DNA of 64,000 bases from Shimia sp. R10_1. GTDB taxonomy: Bacteria > Pseudomonadota > Alphaproteobacteria > Rhodobacterales > Rhodobacteraceae. The translations under genes were made by a program, and so were the position numbers. The number at the start of each line of letters is the position of its first letter. The first letter of the stretch is position 1. Of the stretch, positions 17,225 to 25,053 are shown in pieces. The notes beneath the pieces were generated by a model that was not told where the DNA came from, did no database searches, and worked only from the letters and a program-made list of their open reading frames with translations. The stretch is taken from contig NZ_JAGHQX010000003.1 of assembly GCF_017744095.1 (NCBI RefSeq), positions 1-64,000 on the forward strand. The letters run 5' to 3'.

Positions 17225-17662
17225 ATGTTTGAGACTCTCCCCTCCGATTGGCTCTGGGGGCTGACTGGTGGCTTTCTCATTGGCACGGGTGGCGCGGTTT
17301 TCCTGCTCGCCAATGGCCGTATCATGGGGGCGAGCGGTATTTTGGGCGGCCTGATTGACGGCTCCGGCCGCAGCAACTGGGGCGAACGCGTCGCCTTTTT
17401 GTTGGGTGTTTTTGCCCTGCCACTTCTGCTGCTGCCAGCAACGGACGCGGTCGACACCCATGCGACCACCAACCTGCCGATTTTGATCGCCGCCGGCCTC
17501 TGCGTGGGCATTGGCACGCGCATGGCAAATGGCTGCACCTCAGGCCACGGGGTCTGTGGCATATCGCGCCTGTCGTTGCGCGGCATCGTCGCCACGGTGT
17601 TTTACATCCTCGCAGGCGGCTTAACCGTCGCCCTCTTCCGTCATCTTTTGGGAGTGATCTGA
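17225..17662 (+). CDS. YeeE/YedE family sulfur-compound transporter, first half
   Basis: A 145-residue membrane protein with four to five hydrophobic segments and the family signature NGCTSGHGVCGISRLS carrying the key Cys residues. YeeE/YedE proteins move thiosulfate or other sulfur species across the inner membrane. It overlaps the next gene at ATGA, and the two half-size proteins probably pair as one transporter (PmpA/PmpB arrangement). It lies 31 bp after blh, which places it in the persulfide operon. Confidence 0.88.
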   Translation: MFETLPSDWLWGLTGGFLIGTGGAVFLLANGRIMGASGILGGLIDGSGRSNWGERVAFLLGVFALPLLLLPATDAVDTHATTNLPILIAAGLCVGIGTRMANGCTSGHGVCGISRLSLRGIVATVFYILAGGLTVALFRHLLGVI

Positions 17663-18096
17663 TGCCCCGTCTCTTTTTTGCATTCCTCGCAGGTGGCCTG
17701 TTTGGCACAGGGCTCTTTCTGTCTGGCATGACAGACACAGCCAAAGTTCAAGGTTGGCTTGATGTGTTTGGCACATGGGATCCAACGCTGGCCTTCGTGA
17801 TGGGGGGCGCGATCGTTCCGATGGCCATCGCCTGGCGAATCGCAGACGGGCGCAAGCCGCTTGTCGGCGCAAGCTTCCCCAAACCCGCAGAGCCAAAAAT
17901 TGGGCGCAACCTTGTGCTCGGATCGCTTCTCTTTGGTGTGGGCTGGGGACTGGCCGGTTTGTGCCCAGGACCCGCCATTGCATCGCTCAGCTACGGCGGA
18001 TGGCCACATTGGGCGTTTTTTGCGGCCATGCTGGCAGGCATGGCAATCGCTCCAGCCGTGCGCACACAGCTAGACAGAGCGGTTCCTGCCGAGTAA
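17662..18096 (+). CDS. YeeE/YedE family (DUF6691-type) transporter, second half
   Basis: A 144-residue membrane protein with the companion signature GWGLAGLCPGPAIASL, whose Cys lies in a membrane re-entrant position in relatives. N-terminal FAFLAGGLFGTGLFLSGM is also typical. Its ATG overlaps the stop of the first half gene by four bases, so the two are translationally coupled and presumably form a heteromeric channel for a sulfur anion. It is followed 9 bp later by the DUF442 gene. Confidence 0.88.
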   Translation: MPRLFFAFLAGGLFGTGLFLSGMTDTAKVQGWLDVFGTWDPTLAFVMGGAIVPMAIAWRIADGRKPLVGASFPKPAEPKIGRNLVLGSLLFGVGWGLAGLCPGPAIASLSYGGWPHWAFFAAMLAGMAIAPAVRTQLDRAVPAE

Positions 18097-18105
18097 GCAA
18101 TCTGC

Positions 18106-18534
18106 ATGGATATTCGTCAGATCACCGACCGCTTCTTCGCTGCGCCACAGATTGACGCAGACGATTTCACCGCCCTGGCCGAGGCTGGATTTGGGCTTGT
18201 CATCAACAATCGACCAGATGGCGAAGTGGGCCCCGATCAGCACAGCGAAACCATGCGCATTGCGGCGGAAGCGGCAGGACTGAAATATGTGGTGAACCCG
18301 CTGACCATGGAAACCATGACAGCAGACCGTCAGGCCCTGCAACGCGACAGCCTCGCAGCGTGTGAGGGCAAGGTACTGGCCTATTGCCGATCCGGCACTC
18401 GGTCTACAATCTGCTGGGCCTTGGCACACGCAGGCGACATGGACTCCGACGAAATTGTCAACGCAGCGGCGCAGGGCGGCTATGATATAAGCGGCCTAAA
18501 GCCCCACCTCGACAGCATGAAAAGCGACACATAA
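18106..18534 (+). CDS. DUF442 / TIGR01244 family phosphatase-like sulfur protein
   Basis: The 142-residue product resembles the dual-specificity-phosphatase-like domain (TIGR01244) often fused to Blh. The active-site loop is CRSGTRS (about 89-95), preceded by LVINNRPDGE. The domain is thought to act in persulfide transfer rather than dephosphorylation. It is last in the blh operon and followed by a clear terminator. Substrate and reaction are inferred from genomic association. Confidence 0.87.
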   Translation: MDIRQITDRFFAAPQIDADDFTALAEAGFGLVINNRPDGEVGPDQHSETMRIAAEAAGLKYVVNPLTMETMTADRQALQRDSLAACEGKVLAYCRSGTRSTICWALAHAGDMDSDEIVNAAAQGGYDISGLKPHLDSMKSDT

Positions 18535-18550
18535 GCCCCTGACATAAAAC

Positions 18551-18578
18551 AAAAGCCTCGACACTGCGGGGCTTTTTT
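18551..18578 (+). terminator. Terminator of the persulfide operon
   Basis: AAAAGCCTCG pairs with CGGGGCTTTT across the six-base loop ACACTG (one G-T pair), continuing directly into T residues. It lies 17 bp after the DUF442 stop. Confidence 0.88.
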
Positions 18579-18591
18579 ATTGGGCCTGTCA

Positions 18592-19962
18592 TCAGCTTCC
18601 GGTCAGATCCATATCGGCCAGCGCCATCGGGTCACCAATATCGTCGGCCCCAAGCTGGATCAGATCATCCAGATCATCCAGATCGCTGAAGTCTTCACCG
18701 CCGTCATCCAGACCGATGCCAAGATCGCCCATCGGTTCAAGCGCAGGAAGGTCTCCACCAGAGTCAGGCATATCCCCGCCGAGGTCGGGCAAACCGCCTC
18801 CATCCAGATCGGGCAAGCCACCGCCAAGATCAGGCAGATCCCTACCAAGATCAGGCAAGCCGCCGCCATCAAGGTCCGGCATGCCGCCCATCGCGGGCAG
18901 ATCTCCACCCATATCAGGCAGGCCGCCACTCATATCTGGCAAGGCCCCCGCCACGTCTGGCAAGGCCCCCGCCACGTCTGGCAGGCCACCACCCATATCG
19001 GGCATGCCTCCCATATCAGGCATATCCATGCCGCCCATATCCGGGGTCGCCGCCAAACCCGTTGCACCTGCGACCGCGGCTGCGAGCCCCGGCACACACA
19101 CTGCCCGCATGCCTTCCAGCTGACCAATGCGCGCGTCCGCAATCACTTCGCCGTCCAACGCTTCAAGCTTGGCGGATTTGATCGGGTCTTCCGGCAGCAC
19201 CAACATTTCGCCCACTTTAAGGGATTGGATCTGCGCAATCGGCATGGTGACCTTACCAATCACCGCATTCAGCGTTGTGGTGGCTTGTTTGATGCTCTTC
19301 TGGAACTTCTCGGCGCTGGTTTCAGTGTCTTCGCCTTCGTTTTCGACCAGCACTTCAATGTCTGGGAAAATCCAGGCCATGGTGCCCGATTTCTTGCCAT
19401 GTTCCAACGTGATGTCCATGACAAACATATGATAGTCTTGTGCGGTCATCCCCAAAGACAGCGTGCGCCGGTCCGCGGCCATGGCGCCAAACTTGTAGTG
19501 CTGCAGCCACTTGGGCGGCACACCTTCCTCGCCGAGATTGCGCACAAAACGCATCAGCGCATCTTCCATCAACGGGGTGATCAGCGCCGCATCCACACGC
19601 GTCGGCACACGATCCACAACAGGCCGTGGGATCACCTGCCCAAGTGTCTGAAACTCAACTAGACCTGCCAGCACCTGCATGTCCATCGCCAGAGCACCGG
19701 GTTCGCCATTCTGACCCTCAAGGATTGCCAGCAGGCTCTCTTCGTCCAGAATTTCCTGCAAGGCGCGGTGGGGCAAAGTGCTATGGCTCACCTTGGTCAC
19801 ATCAAGCGCCAGATCAAGCCCCTGCTCAGCCGCTTTGGCCATCCCAAGGCGCATCGCCTTGGTGGGCGACATCGCACGCGCTTTCTGCTCGGTGCTGCCG
19901 TCTGTTGCCTTGCGTCGAAGTATGGAGCTGCCTTTGCTCTCGGCCATGTTCGTCACTGCCAT
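18592..19962 (-). CDS. FliM/FliN-like (SpoA domain) protein with Pro-Asp-Gly repeat tail
   Basis: The 456-residue protein has an N-terminal FliM-like region (residues about 40-235) and a SpoA-type segment (about 238-296, VTMPIAQIQSLKVGEMLVLP), so it resembles flagellar C-ring or secretion C-ring proteins. The last 150 residues are atypical: about 14 consecutive PDxGGxL-like units (307-405) followed by a very acidic end. A perfect 21-bp tandem duplication (18935-18976) lies inside the repeat. There are no flagellar neighbours. Starts at 19962 or the Met five codons in are both possible. Role as a motor switch protein is inferred from the fold only. Confidence 0.75.
   Translation of the reverse strand: MAVTNMAESKGSSILRRKATDGSTEQKARAMSPTKAMRLGMAKAAEQGLDLALDVTKVSHSTLPHRALQEILDEESLLAILEGQNGEPGALAMDMQVLAGLVEFQTLGQVIPRPVVDRVPTRVDAALITPLMEDALMRFVRNLGEEGVPPKWLQHYKFGAMAADRRTLSLGMTAQDYHMFVMDITLEHGKKSGTMAWIFPDIEVLVENEGEDTETSAEKFQKSIKQATTTLNAVIGKVTMPIAQIQSLKVGEMLVLPEDPIKSAKLEALDGEVIADARIGQLEGMRAVCVPGLAAAVAGATGLAATPDMGGMDMPDMGGMPDMGGGLPDVAGALPDVAGALPDMSGGLPDMGGDLPAMGGMPDLDGGGLPDLGRDLPDLGGGLPDLDGGGLPDLGGDMPDSGGDLPALEPMGDLGIGLDDGGEDFSDLDDLDDLIQLGADDIGDPMALADMDLTGS
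18935..18976. repeat. Perfect 21-bp tandem duplication in the FliM-like tail
   Basis: Two identical head-to-tail copies of a 21-bp unit beginning TCTGGCAAGG (18935-18955 and 18956-18976) encode the doubled DVAGALP heptad. It is a recent slippage or unequal-crossover product within a longer degenerate repeat array (about 18745-19045). Confidence 0.9.
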
Positions 19963-20058
19963 AATTGTGGATCCGTTCCACGGCAGATTTGCCCCAATAA
20001 GGTTAACAGCCCCTCTACAAAGCCGCTAAAACCCAGCCAAAAATCATTCAAAATCTGC

Positions 20059-22749
20059 TTATTGCGCCGCCAGCGCCGCCGACAGCGGCAAGATCACCCG
20101 AAACGCGGCGCCACCCTGCCCCGGCAGATAGTCAATCGAGCCCCCAAGGCGGGTCATGATCTCTCGGCAAATCGCCAACCCGAGCCCCGCGCCGCTGACC
20201 TTTTGCACCCCGGTGCGGGCAAATTTTTCAAAGATCAAAGCCTGATCGGACTTGGAAATCCCGCTGCCATTGTCGATGAAATCCACAATCAAATGGCCTT
20301 GCTCATGGCGCGCGGAAATCTGCAACTCGGGCTTTTCAGCATCGCAATATTTCTGTGCGTTTCCAATGAGATTGATGAAAACCTGACTCAGCCGATCAAG
20401 ATCCGTGGTGAGGGTCATCTGCTCTGACAACCGGTCGCGCATCACCCTAAGTTCCACATCCTGATTGCCCGTCAATGCGCTGGACAGGGAATGATCCAGC
20501 ACATCTCCCAGTATGCCGCTCTGCTCGTTCAGGCTCACCTGCCCATTTTCAAGCACACTCAGATCCAGCAGATCGTCCAGCAGGCGCGTCAAACGGATGG
20601 CCTCATCGTGAATGATCGAACTATAGCGCACTTTTTCCTTGGCACTCAGGCGATCACTGTCGCGCAAAATCTCTGAAAAGGCGCGGATCGAGGTCATCGG
20701 CGTGCGCAACTCATGGCTGACTTGGCTGAGGAAGGCATCCTTCTGCTCAGAAATCTGCGTGAGCTTCTCATTGGCCTGCCGCAACTGTCGTGCGGTGCGT
20801 GCCTGCTCCTCAGATTTCGCCTCAAGCCGGGAGGAATACTCCATCATCTGCGCGGTTTCATCCGCCACAGCCATCAGATCTTCTACCGAGACGGACGCGC
20901 CGCCCACGATTTGTCCAATCATCGCATGCGCCGTTGCTGCCCCGACCGATCCCGCCAGCTCGCGCTCCAGCACCTGCAGGAAATCAGGCGACGGCTCTGG
21001 CACCAGCCCGCTCACCCCTTGACGACGTGCCTCACGCTCAAACAGGCGCTGCGCTTCACGCGCGCCAATAATGCGCTGCGCCATCACCATCAGATCCTCG
21101 CTCTGCGCAAGGCTCCCGCTCCAGCTTTGCGGCGTGCGGCTGTGCTCAAACACATTGACAAATTGCGCCCCCTGCAACCGCTCCAGCGGCGAAGGAAACC
21201 CAACCAGCGAGGCAATGAAAAAGCTCAACGTGTTGAGCAGCATCGACCAGAAAATCGCATGCACCAGCGGGTCCATCCCCGTAATGCCAAAAAACGCTTC
21301 CGGGCGCAGCCATCCAAGACCAAACGGCCCCTCGCTCAAAACCGCCTCGCCAATCAAAGTGCCGGTCCCGAAACTGGGCAGCAACAGCGTGTAGGCCCAG
21401 ATCAGAAAGCCAACGCTCAGCCCCACAAACGCCCCTGTGCGTGTCGCGCCTCGCCAGAAGATCCCGCCAATCAAAACCGGCAGAAATTGCGCCACCCCGG
21501 CAAAGGAAATCAAACCAATCGAGGCCAGCGCTGCCCCCCCACCAGACAGGCGGAAATAGAGATAGCCCAGAAACACCACCGCCGCGATGGAGATCCGGCG
21601 CGACAGCAAAACCACGTGGCGCACATCGCCAGATACCGTTGCCCCGCCACTTTGCGTGCTCAACCAGATCGGCATCACAATATGGTTGGACACCATGGTC
21701 GACAGCGCCAGCGCCGCCACAATCACCATGGAGGTCGCGCTGGAAAACCCACCAAGGAACGACAGCATCGCCAGCCCATCATTGCCGGTGGCCAGAGGTA
21801 ACGTCAGCACAAAGAAATCAGGGTTGGTGCCCGGTGGCATCATGTCCAGCCCGACCACCGCAATCGGCACCACAAACAGGCTCATCACCATCAGGTAAAA
21901 TGGAAACGCCCAGCTCGCAGTGCGCAGATGATCCTCATCTTCGTTCTCAACGACCATGACCTGAAACATGCGCGGCAGACACAGAAACGCAGCAGCAGAG
22001 AGAAAAATCAGCGTGGCCCAGCGATCGCCACGCATTTGCCAGGTGCCGATTTCGCTTGCGTCAATTCGAGCAAAAATGTCGCTCATGCCACCAGCGACCC
22101 CCCAGACAACAAAGGCCCCCACTGCCAAAAGAGCGAACAGTTTGACAATCGCCTCCACCGCAATTGCCATGACCACCCCGTGGTGGCGCTCATTTGCGTC
22201 CAGATTGCGCGTGCCAAATATAATGGTAAAAAGCGCCAAGCCAAAGGCCACCAAAAGCGCGTTATTTCCGTGCGTTTCTTCGGTGAGCTCCGCCCCATAA
22301 GCATCTGAAAAAACGCCAAAACTCACAGTGACTGATTGCAGTTGCAACGCGATATACGGTGTTGTTCCAATAACCGCCAAAATTGTTACGCCCACAGCAA
22401 GAGAATTAGATTTTCCGTAACGTGAAGAGATCAAATCCGCAATGGATGTGATGCGCTGCGTGCGCCCGATGCGCACCAGTTTTCGCAACAGCCACCACCA
22501 GCCAATCATCACCAGCGACGGCCCGATATAAATGGTCAGATACTCAAGTCCTGAGCGTGCCGCATAGCCAACCGCGCCATAAAACGTCCAGGCGGTGCAA
22601 TAAATAGACAGCGACAACGTGTAGATCAGAGGGCTGCGCAGCCATCCGCCTTTGCCATTGATCGCCGCGCGCTCCGCCGCGAATGCCACCAGAAACAGAA
22701 AGGCAACATAGATCAGGCAGACGCCCACAAGGATATTGAGCGCCCCCAT
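20059..22749 (-). CDS. Sodium:solute symporter-domain sensor histidine kinase
   Basis: An 896-residue fusion. An SSS-type transporter domain of about a dozen membrane segments (residues about 1-545) is followed by a linker and coiled coil (about 600-665), a HisKA domain with phospho-acceptor His679 (VSHELRTP), and an HATPase domain (N-box NLIGNAQ, DNGSGIS, GAGLGLAI). The start is ATG 22749, sharing one base with the stop of the small membrane protein gene (TGATG). CbrA and CrbS, which respond to histidine or acetate, share this build. The separate receiver gene just upstream is its likely partner. Signal identity is unknown; acetate or another carboxylate fits the acs locus nearby. Confidence 0.9.
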   Translation of the reverse strand: MGALNILVGVCLIYVAFLFLVAFAAERAAINGKGGWLRSPLIYTLSLSIYCTAWTFYGAVGYAARSGLEYLTIYIGPSLVMIGWWWLLRKLVRIGRTQRITSIADLISSRYGKSNSLAVGVTILAVIGTTPYIALQLQSVTVSFGVFSDAYGAELTEETHGNNALLVAFGLALFTIIFGTRNLDANERHHGVVMAIAVEAIVKLFALLAVGAFVVWGVAGGMSDIFARIDASEIGTWQMRGDRWATLIFLSAAAFLCLPRMFQVMVVENEDEDHLRTASWAFPFYLMVMSLFVVPIAVVGLDMMPPGTNPDFFVLTLPLATGNDGLAMLSFLGGFSSATSMVIVAALALSTMVSNHIVMPIWLSTQSGGATVSGDVRHVVLLSRRISIAAVVFLGYLYFRLSGGGAALASIGLISFAGVAQFLPVLIGGIFWRGATRTGAFVGLSVGFLIWAYTLLLPSFGTGTLIGEAVLSEGPFGLGWLRPEAFFGITGMDPLVHAIFWSMLLNTLSFFIASLVGFPSPLERLQGAQFVNVFEHSRTPQSWSGSLAQSEDLMVMAQRIIGAREAQRLFEREARRQGVSGLVPEPSPDFLQVLERELAGSVGAATAHAMIGQIVGGASVSVEDLMAVADETAQMMEYSSRLEAKSEEQARTARQLRQANEKLTQISEQKDAFLSQVSHELRTPMTSIRAFSEILRDSDRLSAKEKVRYSSIIHDEAIRLTRLLDDLLDLSVLENGQVSLNEQSGILGDVLDHSLSSALTGNQDVELRVMRDRLSEQMTLTTDLDRLSQVFINLIGNAQKYCDAEKPELQISARHEQGHLIVDFIDNGSGISKSDQALIFEKFARTGVQKVSGAGLGLAICREIMTRLGGSIDYLPGQGGAAFRVILPLSAALAAQ

Positions 22750-23021
22750 CAGCGGCCCCTGCCTTCCTCCTGCGCATCGCTGCGCTTCATCATGAAGGCA
22801 AACCAGCCGCCAAACACCACCAGCCCCAGCCACACCAGAAAGATATAGATGATCGCATCTGAAGTGGCGACGCTGCCTGCGCCCTCTTCCGGCGTCGGCC
22901 ACAGCAATGGCACAGACCACAGCACGGCGCCGACAACCGGCACCATACGAATGGTGTCAATCAGCCGCCGCCGCCGATAGCTCTGGCGCTCCAGAAACGG
23001 AATATTGGGTCGATCACTCAT
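22749..23021 (-). CDS. Small membrane protein upstream of the SSS kinase
   Basis: A 90-residue protein (start MSDRPNI; an ATG four codons upstream is possible) with two hydrophobic helices (about 28-44 and 58-79) flanked by basic residues. Its stop overlaps the kinase ATG by one base. Small two-helix subunits commonly precede SSS transporters (DUF485 or DUF4212 with their permease), and this protein may play that role for the transporter domain of the kinase. I cannot place it in a named family. Confidence 0.7.
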   Translation of the reverse strand: MSDRPNIPFLERQSYRRRRLIDTIRMVPVVGAVLWSVPLLWPTPEEGAGSVATSDAIIYIFLVWLGLVVFGGWFAFMMKRSDAQEEGRGR

Positions 23022-23073
23022 CACCCATGCCACTCATCACACCCTGCGCCCCACCTTGTCACCCTGTCATCGC

Positions 23074-23442
23074 TCAGCTGACCACCAACTCGCGCACCGC
23101 GTCCAACACCTCAGCATTGGAAAATGGCTTGGTCATAAACCGGCTTGCCCCTGCGCGCTCCGCCATTTCTCGGTCTTTCACCTGGCCTTTCGCGGTCAGC
23201 ATCAACACCGGTATCTTGCGTGTTTCCTCTGCGTCGCGCAATTCGCGCAGAATGTCATAGCCGCTCTTGCCTGGCAGCATCACATCGAGAATCACAACAT
23301 CGGGCAACGCCTCTGTCACCACACCAACAGCATCATGACCATTGGAATGAGTCGCGACAGACCAGCCGTCACGCGACAGAATAAAGCTGATTGCTTCGAT
23401 GATGTTGGGCTCATCTTCGATGACTAGTACATTTTTGCCCAT
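23074..23442 (-). CDS. Single-domain response regulator (CheY-like receiver)
   Basis: A 122-residue receiver with the acidic pocket Glu9/Asp10, phospho-acceptor Asp53 (VVILDVMLPG), Thr83 and Lys105 (MTKPF). No output domain follows. It is first in the run receiver, small membrane protein, SSS histidine kinase, all minus strand with gaps of 52 bp or less, so it is the likely phosphorylation partner. Lacking a DNA-binding domain, it must pass the signal on by protein contact or phosphotransfer. Confidence 0.9.
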   Translation of the reverse strand: MGKNVLVIEDEPNIIEAISFILSRDGWSVATHSNGHDAVGVVTEALPDVVILDVMLPGKSGYDILRELRDAEETRKIPVLMLTAKGQVKDREMAERAGASRFMTKPFSNAEVLDAVRELVVS

Positions 23443-23523
23443 GTAGCCTCCCCTCCCCGAAAGTCCACAAACGGTGGTCCATTTTTAGCGGCGCCTTGGC
23501 AAAAGCCAAGAGGAATTCTTCGA

Positions 23524-24825
23524 TCATGCGCGCGCCGCCAGAAGTGAGGGTTCGCGACGGCCATCACATTGATCCAGCGGGCAAACACGGCAGCTTGATC
23601 CCACCGGGGCGCCGGAGTCATCTGCAACATCTATCGGAATGATCAACATATAGGAATGATACAGCGGCGCGAGATTGACCTGCATCTGCCCAATCGGCTC
23701 GGACACGGCATAGCAGTCATAGTCCCGCGCTTCTCGCCCCGTCATCGTCAGACGCTGGCGCAAAGGCTGCATCGGGCGCGACAGGGCCTGAAACAAGGGC
23801 CATTTCGGACAAGCGCCGGAAAACCGCGGAACAGCAAACCCCTCCACAGGCTTGCGCAACATCAACGTGCCCGCCGCATCACACATCACCAGTCCAAATG
23901 GCTGCGCCAACAGGCTGTCCGACACCGCAGCAAGGCGCCGCAACACCGCGCTGAGCGGCGCGCCGGTGTCCCCAGCGATCCGTTCCGGCGCAACTGGCCC
24001 GTCCTGCAGCACGCGCGCCATCATCTCGATTGGCAACGCCCGTGCATCCGCGCGCAACTGGCGCACCACGGTCAGCGCCATATCCCGCGCCGCCTCAGTT
24101 GTCAGATGCGGCTGGTTGGCCACAAAAGTTTGCAATGCCTCAAGCGAGGCCTCGCCCAGCGCATCAAACTGAAAAGCATGCGCCTGCAACATTGCCTCCA
24201 CTTCCTCCAGCGGCAGCGTCATGCCGGCGCGCGCATCCCCGGCATCATCCAGATAGGCCACCAACTGTTCCGCCCCTTCGGCCAGCCGTTGACTGTCTTC
24301 ATTCAGGTTGCGGTGAAAGCGATTGCGCCATTCTGGCTCAAGCTCCTTTGTGTCCGCAAGAATGCCAGCGGTGGATCGGATCGCGGTCACCATGCTCAGC
24401 ATTTCATGTACTGAGGTCGCCAAATGCGGGTCATGCGTCAGCCGGTCAGTCAAAGTCGCCGCGGTGTGCTCCAAACTGCGCAGGCGCCTGTGCTGCTCTG
24501 CGATCAGCGCCGCAAATCCCGGAAATCGGCCGGCAAACTCATCGCTGCGCGCCACTTCAGGCGCAACCGCCTGCGCATCCGCCGCCGCCTCTCGCAGGTT
24601 GGCCAGCAATGTCGCCTCAGCCCCTTCGCTGAGCAGCGAAGCCTCCACGCCCAGCGCCTTGGCAATATCATTGAGCAGCTTGCCCCCGATCCGGCGCCGA
24701 TTGTGCTCGATCAGGTTGAGATAGCTCGCAGAAATTCCCACGCGTTCGGCCAGATCAGCCTGACGCACCTTTGCAACCAGACGCCGCTCTCGTATACGGC
24801 TCCCAGCCAGTCCGCTTTGTGGCAT
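23524..24825 (-). CDS. ScfR-type XRE transcriptional regulator (short-chain fatty acyl family)
   Basis: The 433-residue regulator has an XRE helix-turn-helix (about 5-62, QADLAERVGISASYLNLIEHNRRRIGG split across helices) and the long C-terminal ScfR region (DUF2083-type), including SGACPKWPLFQAL and the Cys-rich end CRVCPLDQCDGR. Relatives are RamB, MccR and PccR, which sense short-chain acyl-CoAs and control acetate or propionate genes. The start is ATG 24825, five bases after GGAGG; a GTG just before is less likely. It is divergent from the HAAT transporter and acs genes, with TTTACAAA boxes in between, so it probably regulates them and itself. Confidence 0.85.
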   Translation of the reverse strand: MPQSGLAGSRIRERRLVAKVRQADLAERVGISASYLNLIEHNRRRIGGKLLNDIAKALGVEASLLSEGAEATLLANLREAAADAQAVAPEVARSDEFAGRFPGFAALIAEQHRRLRSLEHTAATLTDRLTHDPHLATSVHEMLSMVTAIRSTAGILADTKELEPEWRNRFHRNLNEDSQRLAEGAEQLVAYLDDAGDARAGMTLPLEEVEAMLQAHAFQFDALGEASLEALQTFVANQPHLTTEAARDMALTVVRQLRADARALPIEMMARVLQDGPVAPERIAGDTGAPLSAVLRRLAAVSDSLLAQPFGLVMCDAAGTLMLRKPVEGFAVPRFSGACPKWPLFQALSRPMQPLRQRLTMTGREARDYDCYAVSEPIGQMQVNLAPLYHSYMLIIPIDVADDSGAPVGSSCRVCPLDQCDGRREPSLLAARA

Positions 24826-24862
24826 CACGTCCTCCCAACGTTTCGCTTCAAAAACAACGACC

Positions 24863-25040
24863 TTCTGCGTCGCAGAATAAGTAATTTACAAATTGCTGCG
24901 AAGCAGTGCGAATTACTTTACAAAAAAATTGTTTCAAGAAAAGCAGTTGTTGCGAAATTTTCGGCGCGCCTCCGATAATAAATCTGCACAACTGTGCACG
25001 CGACGTCCGGGGAAGAGGAGCCCCTGTCGCACTTTACAAA
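24863..25040. promoter_or_regulatory. Candidate ScfR operators between regulator and transporter
   Basis: Three copies of TTTACAAA lie at 24885-24892, 24917-24924 (32 bp apart, about three turns) and 25033-25040 (just before the transporter ribosome-binding site). A perfect 7-1-7 palindrome TTCTGCG/CGCAGAA is at 24863-24877, and GTAATT/AATTAC arms (24881-24886, 24911-24916) flank the first interval. Sites for ScfR relatives are TTTGCAAA-like, so these are good candidates. Binding is not shown. Confidence 0.5.
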
Positions 25041-25053
25041 ACGGGAGGATTAT

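Noticed and set aside
18745..19045. CRISPR-like or minisatellite array
   Set aside because: The repeats are coding, degenerate and contiguous, translating to PDxGG units in the FliM-like frame, with no spacers.
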